Positions 10,963 to 20,164 are shown, counted from the first letter of the stretch. The stretch is DNA of 48,317 nt from Asanoa iriomotensis (GCF_016862515.1 NZ_BONC01000062.1:1-48317), one strand, 5' to 3'. A program made the numbers and translations. The notes: a model not told the origin generated them from the letters alone.

Positions 10963-11112
10963 ATGCGGCTGTGGAAGGTCCTGGGAATTGCCGGGCTTGT
11001 CGGCGTTGCGGCAACCGGCGTCGTCGTCGCGCGTGCGGAGCGTAAGCGGCGCGCCTACACTCCGGAAGAAATCAAGGCGAAACTTCGCGAAAGGGCGAAA
11101 GCGGTCAGCTGA
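10963..11112 (+). CDS. Small single-span membrane protein
   Basis: 49 residues beginning MRLWKVLGIAGLVGVAATGV, continuing into a basic segment (RAERKRRAYTPEEIKAKLRERAK). Layout is one membrane helix at residues 4-22 followed by a cytoplasmic, probably helical charged tail. The 3' end overlaps the end of the convergent gene by 8 bases. I believe I have seen close relatives in other Micromonosporaceae genomes, but no function is known to me. Confidence 0.6.
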   Translation: MRLWKVLGIAGLVGVAATGVVVARAERKRRAYTPEEIKAKLRERAKAVS

Positions 11113-11593
11113 CCGCCGGCACCTCTTCGAGCTCCGTCGCGCCCTTGCGCTGCACGGCGATCGGGTCACAGACAACCGTGATCCGGTACGAGACCGCGAC
11201 GTTCGACAGGATTTCCCCGCGGATCCACAGGCAGACCCCGACGCCCTCGGCGCCCTCGGGGTGCTCGTAGAACTCGACCTCCGGCGCCGTCAACGCGCCC
11301 AGCAGGCCCTGCGTGCCCCGATCGGTCTGGGCGACCTGGAGCACACCCGCGGTGACCTGCACCTCGACGCTCTCGAGCTGGTCGGCGTCGTACCAGTGGG
11401 TGTCGGGCAGGAACAGCCGCGAGTCGACCGAGCGCTTCGCGTACGCGCCGCCCATGAGACCCGTCTCGGGGTCGGGCTCGTCGCCGATGTAGGCGACGCC
11501 CGCGTAGTCGGTGCGCAGGCGACGCTCCTCGGTGTCGTAGTCCGTCACCAGGACGTCGATGCGCGGCTGCGGCTCAAGGTGCAGGTCGGTCAC
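11105..11593 (-). CDS. Uncharacterised actinobacterial protein
   Basis: 162 residues from GTG 11593; the frame upstream of this is open but overlaps the VOC gene in antisense. Predicted mostly beta (PRIDVLVTDYDTEERRL…DADQLESVEVQVTAGVLQVAQ…SNVAVSYRITVVCDPIAV). There is no membrane segment or known motif, and I do not recognise a family. Confidence 0.55.
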   Translation of the reverse strand: MTDLHLEPQPRIDVLVTDYDTEERRLRTDYAGVAYIGDEPDPETGLMGGAYAKRSVDSRLFLPDTHWYDADQLESVEVQVTAGVLQVAQTDRGTQGLLGALTAPEVEFYEHPEGAEGVGVCLWIRGEILSNVAVSYRITVVCDPIAVQRKGATELEEVPAVS

Positions 11594-11628
11594 GCGCCGC
11601 ACCCTAGCACCGTGCCGACACCCGCCGT

Positions 11629-11988
11629 TCACGCGGTGGGTTCGAGGAACTCCAGCCGGTTGCCGTGCGGGTCGTGGGTGTGGAAGCGCCGGAACCCCGG
11701 CAACTCGTCGTTGGCCCACACCACGTCATGCCCAACGGCCTCCAAACGCCCCGCCAACGCGGCCAGGCCAGACTCCCAGAGCAGCCCCGGATGCGCCTTC
11801 CGGGCAGGCCGGAAGTCGTCCTCGACGCCCAGGTGGAGCTCGATCCCATGACCCACGAACCAGCACCCGCCGCGCGACACCAACGCCGCCGGCTTCGGCT
11901 TCTCGGCGAGACCCAGCACACCCGCGTAGAAAGAACGGAGGACATCCTCGGTGCCCCTGGGGCAGGCGATCTGCACGTGATGAATCAT
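11629..11988 (-). CDS. VOC-family (glyoxalase/bleomycin-resistance fold) protein
   Basis: 119 residues. MIHHVQIACPRGTEDVLRSF starts the first beta-alpha-beta-beta-beta module with a metal-type His at residue 4; the second module ends FHTHDPHGNRLEFLEP with the conserved Glu. A single VOC domain of this size usually dimerises. The substrate is unknown. It is divergent from acnA and shares the 138-bp intergenic region that holds the acnA operators, so it could respond to the same regulators. Confidence 0.88.
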   Translation of the reverse strand: MIHHVQIACPRGTEDVLRSFYAGVLGLAEKPKPAALVSRGGCWFVGHGIELHLGVEDDFRPARKAHPGLLWESGLAALAGRLEAVGHDVVWANDELPGFRRFHTHDPHGNRLEFLEPTA

Positions 11989-12008
11989 GCGGACAGCATC
12001 ACCCTGGG

Positions 12009-12037
12009 TTGACCAGAAAACAAGACGGACGTACGGT
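12009..12037 (+). promoter_or_regulatory. Predicted promoter of acnA
   Basis: TTGACC (12009-12014) and TACGGT (12032-12037) are separated by exactly 17 bases, matching a housekeeping sigma promoter (TTGACN, TANNNT). The -10 element lies inside the AcnR-type operator, and the iron box lies just downstream of the expected transcription start. Prediction from pattern only. Confidence 0.5.
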
Positions 12038-12043
12038 TTAAAT
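12021..12043 (+). promoter_or_regulatory. AcnR-type operator in the acnA promoter
   Basis: This 23-base stretch contains the core ACGTACGG and matches 18 of 23 bases of the sequence at 26272-26294 in front of the acnR-like TetR gene (shared parts CAAG, CG, ACGTACGG, TT and AT in fixed spacing). It overlaps the predicted -10 element, as expected for a repressor site. The assignment to AcnR is inference from the shared site and the identity of the regulator. Confidence 0.6.
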
Positions 12044-12046
12044 GCT

Positions 12047-12065
12047 TGCGGTTAGCCGAACCTAA
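12047..12065 (+). promoter_or_regulatory. IdeR/DmdR-like iron box
   Basis: TGCGGTTAGCCGAACCTAA matches 16 of 19 positions of the actinobacterial iron box TTAGGTTAGSCTAACCTAA, including the whole GGTTAG half and the AACCTAA half. It lies 62 bases before the acnA start and directly after the AcnR-type site, a sensible place for iron-responsive control of an Fe-S enzyme. Confidence 0.55.
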
Positions 12066-12126
12066 GCCCGGCCAGCCCAGCCTGCTGCGAAAGACTTGAG
12101 TGAAACAGGCGGAGAAGGAGTACGAC

Positions 12127-14901
12127 GTGGCGAGCCTCGACACCTTCGGTGCGAAGAGCCAGCTACGCGTCAACGACGCGAGCTACGAGATTTTCAAGAT
12201 CACGACGGTGGACGGGCACGAGCGGTTGCCCTACAGCCTCAAGATCCTGCTGGAGAACCTGCTCCGGACCGAAGACGGCGCCAACATCACCGCCGACCAC
12301 ATCCGGGCGCTGGCGGGGTGGGACCCCGACTCCGAGCCGAGCGTGGAGATCCAGTTCACCCCGGCCCGCGTGCTCATGCAGGACTTCACCGGCGTGCCCT
12401 GCGTGGTCGACCTGGCCACCATGCGCGAGGCGGTCAAGGAGCTGGGCGGCGACGCCACCAAGGTCAACCCGCTGGCGCCGGCCGAGCTGGTCATCGACCA
12501 CTCGGTGATCGCCGACCTGTTCGGCCGCGAGGACGCGTTCGCCCGCAACGTCGAGCTCGAATACAAGCGCAACCGCGAGCGCTACCAGTTCCTGCGGTGG
12601 GGCCAGACCGCGTTCAACGAGTTCAAGGTCGTCCCGCCGGGCACGGGCATCGTGCACCAGGTCAACATCGAATACCTGGCTCGTACGATCATGGAGCGCA
12701 ACGGCCAGGCCTACCCCGACACGGTCGTCGGCACCGACTCGCACACCACGATGGTCAACGGCCTGGGCGTCGTCGGCTGGGGCGTGGGTGGCATCGAGGC
12801 CGAGGCCGCAATGCTCGGCCAGCCGGTGTCGATGCTGATCCCGCGGGTCGTCGGCTTCAAGCTCTCCGGTGAGATGCCGGCCGGCACCACCGCGACCGAC
12901 CTCGTGCTGACGATCACCGAGATGCTGCGCAAGCACGGCGTCGTCGGCAAGTTCGTCGAGTTCTACGGCCCGGGCGTGGCCGCGGTGCCGCTGGCGAACC
13001 GCGCCACGATCGGCAACATGAGCCCGGAGTACGGCTCGACCATCGCGATCTTCCCGATCGACGGCGAGACGATCAACTACCTCGAGCTGACCGGCCGCGA
13101 CGCGCAGCAGGTCGCGCTCGTCGAGGCGTACGCCAAGGAGCAGGGTCTCTGGCACGACCCCGACCGCGAGCCGGTCTACTCCGAGCGCCTCGAGCTCGAC
13201 CTGGCCACGATCGAGCCGTCGCTGGCCGGCCCCAAGCGCCCGCAGGACCGCGTGCCGCTGGGCAGCGCCAAGCCGATCTTCCGTTCGGTGCTCACCGACT
13301 ACGTCCCGACGATCGGCGCGGCCGACGAGGCCTCCGAGGAGTCGTTCCCGGCCAGCGACCCGCCGGCGCTCGACCACGACGACCCGGCCGACCAGCCGCG
13401 CGACTACGAGTCGGCCGCCCGCGGCGCCAATGGCCGCACCACCAAGCCGGTCAAGGTGACCGGTGACGACGGCACCGAGTTCGAGCTCGACCACGGCGCG
13501 GTCGTGATCGCCGCGATCACCTCCTGCACCAACACCTCAAACCCGCAGGTGATGATCGGCGCGGCGCTGCTCGCCCGCAACGCCGTCGACAAGGGCCTCA
13601 ACCGCAAGCCGTGGGTCAAGACCACGCTGGCACCGGGCTCCAAGGTCGTCATGGACTACTACGAGCGCGCGGGCTTGACGCCGTACCTGGAGAAGCTCGG
13701 TTTCCACCTCGTCGGCTACGGCTGCACGACGTGCATCGGCAACTCCGGCCCCCTGCCCGAGTCGATCTCGGCCGCCGTGTCCGAGCACGACCTGTCGGTG
13801 GTGTCGGTGCTGTCCGGCAACCGCAACTTCGAGGGTCGGATCAACCCCGACGTCAAGATGAACTACCTGGCGTCGCCGCCGCTGGTCGTCGCGTACGCGC
13901 TGGCCGGCTCGATGGACATCGACCTGGTCAACGAGCCGATCGGGGTCGGGTCCGACGGGCAGCAGGTGTTCCTGCGCGACATCTGGCCGTCGGCCGCCGA
14001 GATCGAGGAGGTCATCGGCCGGGCGATCGCCAGCGAGATGTTCACGCGCGACTACGCGGACGTGTTCGCCGGCGACGAGGCGTGGCAGAGCCTGCCGACG
14101 CCGAGCGGTGACACGTTCTCCTGGGACGCCGAGTCGACCTATGTGCGCAAGCCTCCCTACTTCGAGGGCATGGCCCGCGAGCCGCAGCCGGTCAACGACA
14201 TCCACGGCGCGCGGGTGCTCGCCAAGCTCGGCGACTCCGTCACGACCGACCACATCTCGCCGGCCGGCTCGATTAAGCCGGACTCGCCCGCGGGCCACTA
14301 CCTCGCGTCGCACGGCGTCGAGCGGCACGAGTTCAACTCGTACGGTTCGCGGCGCGGCAACCACGAGGTGATGATCCGCGGCACGTTCGCCAACATCCGG
14401 CTGCGCAACCAGCTCGTGCCGGGCGTCGAGGGCGGCGTGACGGTCAACCACCTGACCGGCGAGCAGACCACGATCTACGACGCTTCCGTCGCGTACGCGT
14501 CCGAGAACGTGCCGTTGGTCGTCCTGGCGGGCAAGGAGTACGGCTCGGGCTCCTCGCGCGACTGGGCGGCGAAGGGCACGATGCTGCTGGGCGTGCGGGC
14601 CGTGATCGCCGAGTCCTACGAGCGGATCCACCGCTCCAACCTGATCGGCATGGGCGTGCTGCCGCTGCAGTTCCCGGCGGGCCAGAACGCGGAGTCCCTG
14701 GGCCTGACCGGCACCGAGACCTTCGAGTTCACCGGTGTCGAGGCGCTCAACGACGGCTCGACACCGCGGACCGTGAAGGTGACCACCGACACGGGCGTCG
14801 AGTTCGACGCCGTTGTGCGGATCGACACGCCCGGCGAGGCCGACTACTACCGGCACGGTGGCATCCTGCAGTTCGTGTTGCGCAAGATGCTGGCGAGCTG
14901 A
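12127..14901 (+). CDS. acnA: Aconitate hydratase
   Basis: 924 residues of the cytosolic AcnA/IRP-type aconitase, which interconverts citrate and isocitrate in the TCA cycle through a [4Fe-4S] cluster. The start is set at GTG 12127 because GGAGAAGGAG sits just upstream; an in-frame GTG at 12100 lacks this. The cluster ligands are Cys467 ([10 protein letters not shown]), Cys533 and Cys536 ([13 protein letters not shown]). The swivel domain contains [14 protein letters not shown]. An insert at residues 399-445 in the inter-domain region, rich in Asp/Pro/Ser, includes [11 protein letters not shown]. The promoter carries an AcnR-type operator and an iron box, and a 14-bp hairpin ends the unit. Confidence 0.97.
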   Translation: MASLDTFGAKSQLRVNDASYEIFKITTVDGHERLPYSLKILLENLLRTEDGANITADHIRALAGWDPDSEPSVEIQFTPARVLMQDFTGVPCVVDLATMREAVKELGGDATKVNPLAPAELVIDHSVIADLFGREDAFARNVELEYKRNRERYQFLRWGQTAFNEFKVVPPGTGIVHQVNIEYLARTIMERNGQAYPDTVVGTDSHTTMVNGLGVVGWGVGGIEAEAAMLGQPVSMLIPRVVGFKLSGEMPAGTTATDLVLTITEMLRKHGVVGKFVEFYGPGVAAVPLANRATIGNMSPEYGSTIAIFPIDGETINYLELTGRDAQQVALVEAYAKEQGLWHDPDREPVYSERLELDLATIEPSLAGPKRPQDRVPLGSAKPIFRSVLTDYVPTIGAADEASEESFPASDPPALDHDDPADQPRDYESAARGANGRTTKPVKVTGDDGTEFELDHGAVVIAAITSCTNTSNPQVMIGAALLARNAVDKGLNRKPWVKTTLAPGSKVVMDYYERAGLTPYLEKLGFHLVGYGCTTCIGNSGPLPESISAAVSEHDLSVVSVLSGNRNFEGRINPDVKMNYLASPPLVVAYALAGSMDIDLVNEPIGVGSDGQQVFLRDIWPSAAEIEEVIGRAIASEMFTRDYADVFAGDEAWQSLPTPSGDTFSWDAESTYVRKPPYFEGMAREPQPVNDIHGARVLAKLGDSVTTDHISPAGSIKPDSPAGHYLASHGVERHEFNSYGSRRGNHEVMIRGTFANIRLRNQLVPGVEGGVTVNHLTGEQTTIYDASVAYASENVPLVVLAGKEYGSGSSRDWAAKGTMLLGVRAVIAESYERIHRSNLIGMGVLPLQFPAGQNAESLGLTGTETFEFTGVEALNDGSTPRTVKVTTDTGVEFDAVVRIDTPGEADYYRHGGILQFVLRKMLAS

Positions 14902-14905
14902 ACGA

Positions 14906-14938
14906 CGATGGGCCCCCTGGACCACAGGGGGCCCATCG
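14906..14938 (+). terminator. Strong terminator after acnA
   Basis: A 14-bp perfect stem (14906-14919 with 14925-14938), loop GACCA, begins four bases after the acnA stop. It separates acnA from the DUF2630 gene. Confidence 0.85.
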
Positions 14939-14956
14939 CTGTGCAAGGCTCGTTGC

Positions 14957-15202
14957 ATGGACGACAAGACCGTGTTGACCCGGATCAACGACCTGGTCCA
15001 GGAGGAGCACCAGCTCCGCACCCAGGTGCAGTCCGGCCAGATCTCCTCGGACGACGAGCGCACCCGGCTGCGCCAGCTCGAGGAAGCCCTCGACCAGTGC
15101 TGGGACCTGCTCCGCCGGCGGCGCGCCGCCCGGGCGGCCGGTGGCGACCCTGACTCGATCAACGCGGAGCCCGTCTCCGAGGTCGAGGGCTACCTGCAGT
15201 AG
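14957..15202 (+). CDS. DUF2630-family protein
   Basis: 81 residues. MDDKTVLTRINDLVQEEHQL and the following R-x-L-x-x-L-E-E-x-L-D-Q-C-W-D-L-L-R-R-R-R stretch are the signature of the small actinobacterial DUF2630 family. It is almost entirely helical and probably a two-helix hairpin. Function is unknown. Its stop meets the stop of the convergent gene at 15203. Confidence 0.85.
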   Translation: MDDKTVLTRINDLVQEEHQLRTQVQSGQISSDDERTRLRQLEEALDQCWDLLRRRRAARAAGGDPDSINAEPVSEVEGYLQ

Positions 15203-15715
15203 TCAGAACTCCCAGCGGGTGGCGCCGTGCGGCTCGGCGGTGGCAACGCCGACCGCGCGGCGCAGGTCCAGCCGGTAGAGGTGCCACGGCGCCGGGCCGG
15301 CGCTCGGCGCGCTGAACGGAGCCGTGAACGCGTCGCCCTCGACGGTGGCCGGCCAGCCGCCACTGCGGTAGACCTCGGCGAGCCGTTCCAGCGTCGGGCC
15401 GTCCGTGACCCGATCGGCGACGCCGTCGAGTGTGAGGTCGATGCCGGGCAGGCGCACCGAGACGCTGCAGGCCGGGTTCGTCGAGAGGTTGCGGGACTTG
15501 CGGCTGCCGGGCCCGCTGGTGAAGTAGAGGGCGTCGTCCACCCAGACCGCACCCACGCCCGCGCTGTGCGGGCGGCCGTCGGGCCGCACCGTGGCGACGA
15601 AGAACGTCAGGTCGGCGGTGGGCGTCTCCTGACGCAGGCCGTCGCGGGGGCGGCTCCAAGGCAGCGCGGCGTTGCCGTACCGGTCGAGGTTGTCGGTCGA
15701 GATCGGCGTGGTCAT
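15203..15715 (-). CDS. Pyridoxamine 5'-phosphate oxidase-family (F420/FMN split-barrel) protein
   Basis: 170 residues. The split beta-barrel signature is FFVATVRPDGRPHSAGVGAVWVDDALYFTSG, then SRKSRNLSTNPACSVSV, the phosphate-cofactor binding part of the PNPOx-like family. In actinobacteria many such proteins use F420 or FMN; the cofactor cannot be told from sequence here. The start is at ATG 15715; an ATG at 15727 overlapping the upstream stop is also possible. It follows the 15720-16238 gene so closely that translation is probably coupled. Confidence 0.8.
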   Translation of the reverse strand: MTTPISTDNLDRYGNAALPWSRPRDGLRQETPTADLTFFVATVRPDGRPHSAGVGAVWVDDALYFTSGPGSRKSRNLSTNPACSVSVRLPGIDLTLDGVADRVTDGPTLERLAEVYRSGGWPATVEGDAFTAPFSAPSAGPAPWHLYRLDLRRAVGVATAEPHGATRWEF

Positions 15716-15719
15716 GCTG

Positions 15720-16238
15720 TCATTCATACCCACGCGTCGCGCGGGCACGCGGCAATTCGACCGGCCGCGCCGGCAGAGTTTCGTCGAGTGCCTCGGCGCC
15801 CAGCTCGGCCCGGGCCAGCGCGACCAGTTGCTCGTACACCTCGCGCATCCGCTCTTCGCCTTCGCCCGCGGCGTCGGCCCAGCGGGCGGTCGCCCGCCGG
15901 GCGGCCACGCTGCCGAACGTCTCGACGGCGATCTGCGCGTCGATCGACATGCGTACCCGCTCGCCTTTGGGAAAGCTCTTGTGCACCTCGGCGAGCTTCT
16001 CGTCGTCACCCTTGCGCTCGTAGCGCGCCCGCGCCAGATCGAGGCGACAAACCTTCAGGGCGGCGAGGTACGCGTCGCGGCGCTCCTGGATGGACCGCTC
16101 CCGGCGGGCGGCGTCCTCGGTGCGCTGGGTCAACCGCTCGACATGGCGGCGGCTCTGCGCCCCGGTCAACCAGGTGAAGAAGACGCCCGCCGCACCCGCG
16201 CTCGCCGTGGCGACAGGCGCCACCCACTCCCAAGCCAT
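15720..16238 (-). CDS. Membrane-anchored coiled-coil protein, function unknown
   Basis: 172 residues. A hydrophobic segment at residues 5-24 (WVAPVATASAGAAGVFFTWL) is followed by a long charged helical region (RRHVERLTQRTEDAARRERS…) likely to form a coiled coil. No catalytic motif. It precedes the split-barrel oxidase gene in a two-gene unit. Confidence 0.6.
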   Translation of the reverse strand: MAWEWVAPVATASAGAAGVFFTWLTGAQSRRHVERLTQRTEDAARRERSIQERRDAYLAALKVCRLDLARARYERKGDDEKLAEVHKSFPKGERVRMSIDAQIAVETFGSVAARRATARWADAAGEGEERMREVYEQLVALARAELGAEALDETLPARPVELPRARATRGYE

Positions 16239-16361
16239 GCCCGATTGTCTCCCGGTTTTCTGTTATCGACGAGGTCCGTCGCATGTGGACTGATGCTGCC
16301 CCCACGTGATGTGAGTCGCTTGCTACATTCGCTGTCTTGCCTTGACCAAGGAGAGATGCAG

Positions 16362-17195
16362 ATGACCGGCACGGGGGCCGAATCTGAATCCGGCGCGACA
16401 CCCGAGGGCCCGACACCTGGAGGCCCGCCGGCACCCGCCGCGCACCTCCCGGTGGCGCCGTGGGACCCGACCGCCGGGCGGGACGGTCCGGGCGGCGGGC
16501 CCACGATCCTCGCGGCCACGCTGATCGCGGCACTCCTGGCGGTGTGCATCGGAGGCTCGGTGACGGGCTTTCTCGTGCTCCGCCGCTCCTCCGGGGAGAC
16601 CGCCGCACCGGGGCCTGCGGCCCCGTTGAGCGGGCCGGCCACGAGCGGCTCGCCGGCCGTGGCCGCCTCGCCCGTCGAGGAAGGGCCGCTGCCCAGCACG
16701 TACGCGCCGGTCGACGGCAGAGACCTGGAGAAGGTCTGCGACCAGGAGGCCTACTTCCCGCTGTCGCCGAAGCGCGCCGGCAAGCCGCCGCATCCGGTGG
16801 CGCTGATGCGCGCCGGCGGACCGGGCGACACGCGCTTCCAGGACCAGACCTACTACTACGACCTCGGGCTGTCGAAAAGCGTCGAGCAGACGTGGGCGCC
16901 CGAGTCGCTCGAAAAGGTCCAACTGGTCGCCTGCCTAGACCGGGTCAGCGCGGGATCGACGATCCGCCGCTGCACGTTCGACGACCCGGCCCCGGACACG
17001 CTCCCGCTGGTGCGCGCGACCTGGCGCCTGCACGTCTACGAGATCGCGACGGGCCGCAAGCTGCTGGACAGGACGCTGGCGGGCGACGACCAGTCGTGCC
17101 CGTACGTGGTCCTCGTCGGAGCCGACCGGAAGCTCTACGCCAAGGTGAGCGACCGCGCCGTCATCGCGGCCCTCCGCGGCCTCGTGACCAGGTGA
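16362..17195 (+). CDS. Membrane-anchored extracytoplasmic protein, function unknown
   Basis: 277 residues. The ATG at 16362 is preferred over the one at 16356 because AAGGAG lies 8 bases upstream of it. A Pro/Gly-rich cytoplasmic N-terminus (about 47 residues) is followed by one membrane span (TILAATLIAALLAVCIGGSV, residues about 48-70), a Pro/Ala/Ser linker and a globular domain from about residue 120 containing four Cys (VCDQ, LVACLDR, RRCTFDD, QSCPYVV), probably two disulfides outside the cell. No family recognised. The next gene starts 9 bases later. Confidence 0.65.
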   Translation: MTGTGAESESGATPEGPTPGGPPAPAAHLPVAPWDPTAGRDGPGGGPTILAATLIAALLAVCIGGSVTGFLVLRRSSGETAAPGPAAPLSGPATSGSPAVAASPVEEGPLPSTYAPVDGRDLEKVCDQEAYFPLSPKRAGKPPHPVALMRAGGPGDTRFQDQTYYYDLGLSKSVEQTWAPESLEKVQLVACLDRVSAGSTIRRCTFDDPAPDTLPLVRATWRLHVYEIATGRKLLDRTLAGDDQSCPYVVLVGADRKLYAKVSDRAVIAALRGLVTR

Positions 17196-17203
17196 GGACC
17201 CGG

Positions 17204-17650
17204 ATGTCGAACGAGGTGGCCCGTTCGTTGCTCGGGACGCTGCACGAGTGCCAGTTCGATGTGGACGAATACGGCATCCAGCAGTGGCTCGGCTACGACT
17301 TCGGCGGCGAGTCTCAGGCGCGGACCTATCTGGAGACCTGGCGGGTCGACGACGCATGGCGTGCGGAGATCCGCAGCGCATTGGAAGTGAACCTCGGACC
17401 GGAAGTCGGCAATGCCTTCCACATCCTGCTGCTGCTGACCTTCACGCCGGAGCACGCGGTGGTCGAGTCGGTGATCGAGGCGCACCTCGACGTGGCGATC
17501 GGCACGTACGGTACCGGCTCGCACGTGCTCTACCGGCACAAGACCGAGGACCTCGACTTCGAAGACGCTCTGCGCGCGGCGCGGGAGCACGTGCGTGCGC
17601 TCTACGACGTCGAGGACTATCCGAAGACGCTCGGCCTCAGGCCGCGATGA
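17204..17650 (+). CDS. Uncharacterised protein, 148 aa
   Basis: A soluble protein beginning MSNEVARSLLGTLHECQFDV. Short helices and a strand-rich middle (AHLDVAIGTYGTGSHVLYRHKTEDLDFEDAL) give no family match that I recognise. It lies directly downstream of the membrane-anchored gene, so the two probably share a transcript. It converges on the TPP-enzyme gene with only 6 bases between. Confidence 0.55.
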   Translation: MSNEVARSLLGTLHECQFDVDEYGIQQWLGYDFGGESQARTYLETWRVDDAWRAEIRSALEVNLGPEVGNAFHILLLLTFTPEHAVVESVIEAHLDVAIGTYGTGSHVLYRHKTEDLDFEDALRAAREHVRALYDVEDYPKTLGLRPR

Positions 17651-17656
17651 GGCGCG

Positions 17657-19285
17657 TCAGTGGCCCTTGAAGGCCTCCGCCAGCCACCACGAGCCGCCGT
17701 CGGAGGTGATTTTGGCGTCGACCACCAGCGGGCGGGTCGGGGACGACGCCAGCCAGGTCTCTATGCCGGCCAGGTCGGACGCACGTCGCACCGTCAGGCC
17801 CTCGGCACCGAAGCCCTTGGCCAGCGCGGCGATGTCCGTGTCCGGGAAGACGACCGTGGACAGGTCGGCGTACGGGCCGAAGTGGTGGACCTCCGCGCCG
17901 TAGGCCGCGTCGTTGTAGATCAGGCACAGCAGCGGGAGGCCAAGGCGGACAGCCGTTTCCAGCTCCGCGATCGACATCAGGAATCCGCCGTCGCCGGACG
18001 CCAGGACCGGGAGGCGGTCCGGGCGGGCCAGGGCCGCGCCGATCGCCGTCGACAAGCCCAGGCCGATCGACTGGAAGGCCTGCGTGAAGCAGAAGCCGTG
18101 CTCGTCGGGCACGCTCAGGTAGGCGCTCGGATAACCCATGAAGTTGCCCGAGTCGATCGACACGATGCGTTCCGCGGGAAGCAGCTTGTCCAGCTCGCGG
18201 CTCAGGATCCGGGGGTCGATGCGGTCCTGGGTGGACAGGTCCTCGACAGGCTCGGCGTTCCAGCGGCCGCGGGTGGCGATCGCATCGGCCACCTCGGGGG
18301 TGCGGTAGCCCGGTCCACCGGTGCCCAAGGCGGCGAGCACCGCTTCGGCGGTGGCCGCGCTGTCGCCCACCACGCCTAAGTCCACCGGGCGGTGCAGGCC
18401 CAGTGCGGCGCCGTCGACGTCGACCTGGGCCACCTTCGCGTCCGGGCCGATCAGGCGGCCGTGGCGCATCGTCCACATGTTCAGGGCGCAGCCGAAGCCG
18501 ACGATCAGGTCCGCTTCCGAGATCAACCGAGCCGTCGTCGGCGAGGCGAACCCGCCTGAGATGCCCAGGGCGTAGGGATCCCCGTTGAACAGGCCGTTGG
18601 CCACCGCCGACGTGGCCAGCAACGCGCCCGTCGCCTCGCCCAGGCGGCGCAGCGCGTGGCCGGCATGGCGGGCGCCCCGGCCGGCCACGATCACCGGGCG
18701 CGACGCGGCCGAGAACAACGCCGCCAGCTCAGCCACCGAAGACGGCGCCGGTGCCCCGGGCGCGGGCGGAGAACCGGGCGCCGCAGCGGGATCGGCGTCC
18801 ACCGCAACGCCCTGCACGTCCAACGGCAGGTTCAACACGACGGTTCGGCGCTCGTCGCGGGCCGTGTGCCAGGCCCGCACCGTGTCCGCCACCGCTGATG
18901 GACCACTGTGGACACGTTCCGCCACCGCACCGACGGCGACGGCGAAACCCGCCTGGTCCATCGCGAAGTTCGACGTCGCCCCCGTCGCCTCGGCGGCCAG
19001 CACGACCAACGGCGTCCGGCTCTTCGCCGCCTCGCAGATGCCGGTCGCCGCGTTGGTCAGGCCGCAACCCTGGTGCACCGACAGCACCGCGACCGTGCCC
19101 GACATCCGGGCATAGGCGTCGGCCATCGTGGCCGCGCCGGCCTCGTGCCGGGTCGTCGTGAACGGCACCCCGCCGGCGCGCAGCGCGTTGGTCACGCGGA
19201 AGTTGCCGCTGCCGACCACACCGAACGCGTGACCGACGCCGAGGGCGGCCAACGTCTGGCCGACCACGTCGGCCACGGTTGGCAC
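17657..19285 (-). CDS. Thiamine-diphosphate-dependent enzyme (acetolactate synthase-like)
   Basis: 542 residues from GTG 19285, which overlaps the cyclase stop codon by one base. The Pyr domain contains TTTRHEAGAATMADAYARMSG with the catalytic Glu; the central domain binds nucleotide in typical members; the PP domain has GDGGFLMSIAELETAVRLGLPLLCLIYND, the Mg-ThDP motif (GDG…N). The sequence is closer to the broad acetolactate synthase/benzoylformate decarboxylase group than to IlvB; no small subunit is present. Pairing with a cyclase/formamidase-family gene suggests a catabolic or 2-oxoacid step rather than branched-chain amino acid synthesis. Confidence 0.85.
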   Translation of the reverse strand: MPTVADVVGQTLAALGVGHAFGVVGSGNFRVTNALRAGGVPFTTTRHEAGAATMADAYARMSGTVAVLSVHQGCGLTNAATGICEAAKSRTPLVVLAAEATGATSNFAMDQAGFAVAVGAVAERVHSGPSAVADTVRAWHTARDERRTVVLNLPLDVQGVAVDADPAAAPGSPPAPGAPAPSSVAELAALFSAASRPVIVAGRGARHAGHALRRLGEATGALLATSAVANGLFNGDPYALGISGGFASPTTARLISEADLIVGFGCALNMWTMRHGRLIGPDAKVAQVDVDGAALGLHRPVDLGVVGDSAATAEAVLAALGTGGPGYRTPEVADAIATRGRWNAEPVEDLSTQDRIDPRILSRELDKLLPAERIVSIDSGNFMGYPSAYLSVPDEHGFCFTQAFQSIGLGLSTAIGAALARPDRLPVLASGDGGFLMSIAELETAVRLGLPLLCLIYNDAAYGAEVHHFGPYADLSTVVFPDTDIAALAKGFGAEGLTVRRASDLAGIETWLASSPTRPLVVDAKITSDGGSWWLAEAFKGH

Positions 19286-20061
19286 TACTGGCCGTCCACG
19301 AGCGCCAGCACGCGGGTCGGGCTGCCGGTCCCACCGACGATCGGCAGCGGAGCGACGATCAACACGGCGCCGGTCGGCGGCAGGGACGCGAGGTTCTGCA
19401 ACGACGTGAGGCCGTACTTGTCGTTGCCCAGCAGGTGGAAGTGCGCCGGGAACGGCGGGTCGAAGCCGCCCGCGTTGCCCGCGTCGATGCCGACGGTCTC
19501 GACGCCGAAGCCCGAGATCGGCGTGCTGGTCGCCAGCCACTCGGCACACGCCGCCGAGATGCCGGGCGTGTGCGAGCCGGTCTCGTCGGCGTTCAGGAAC
19601 CGCTCCTGGTCGTCGGCGAACCGGTCCCACCCGGTCCGAAACAGCAGCCAGGTGCCCTCGGCCAGCTCACCGTGCTCGGCGATCCAGCCCTTGACGTGGT
19701 CGATCTCGAGCAGGAAGTCGGGATCAGCCGAAGCCTCCGCGCTGAAGTCCATCACGGCTGCCGGACCGACGAGCCGAGCGGGCGGGATCTGGGAGACGTC
19801 GTGCCCCTCCCGCCCGGTGACCCAGTGCACGGGCGCGTCGAGGTGCGTCCCGATGTGCTCCCCGGTCCGGATGTTGTGGTGCTTCCAGAACGGCCCGGGG
19901 GCGTCGTAGGCGCTGACCTGCTCCAGACTGAAATCGATCAGATTGGCAAACGGCTCCGGCAGCCGCAACGTCGGCGTCGACGCCGACAGCTTGTTGGTCA
20001 GGTCGACCACCCGGACAGCGCCGGACCCGAGAGCGGCGACCAGATCCGCGACAACCGTCAT
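19285..20061 (-). CDS. Cyclase-family protein (kynurenine formamidase-like)
   Basis: 258 residues from ATG 20061, preceded by GCAGGAGG. The metal-binding motif GEHIGTHLDAPVHW (H-x-G-T-H-x-D-x-P-x-H) identifies the cyclase/KynB fold, and SGFGVETVGIDAG and PAHFHLLGNDKYGL contribute the remaining conserved positions. Family members hydrolyse N-formylkynurenine or related amides and lactones. No tryptophan-degradation genes are nearby; the direct partner is the TPP enzyme, which is translationally coupled to it. Confidence 0.85.
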   Translation of the reverse strand: MTVVADLVAALGSGAVRVVDLTNKLSASTPTLRLPEPFANLIDFSLEQVSAYDAPGPFWKHHNIRTGEHIGTHLDAPVHWVTGREGHDVSQIPPARLVGPAAVMDFSAEASADPDFLLEIDHVKGWIAEHGELAEGTWLLFRTGWDRFADDQERFLNADETGSHTPGISAACAEWLATSTPISGFGVETVGIDAGNAGGFDPPFPAHFHLLGNDKYGLTSLQNLASLPPTGAVLIVAPLPIVGGTGSPTRVLALVDGQ

Positions 20062-20164
20062 GGCATGCCTCCTGCGACGAACATCCGCGACCGAACGTGC
20101 TCTGCGCGACATCCTGCCACCACGCGGAACCAATTTCGATCTCCCGCGTACGTACGATCTTGCG

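Noticed and set aside
13537-15162. 541-codon open frame antisense to acnA
   Set aside because: Typical GC-rich antisense frame (Arg/Val/Asp-rich), opposite a certain gene.
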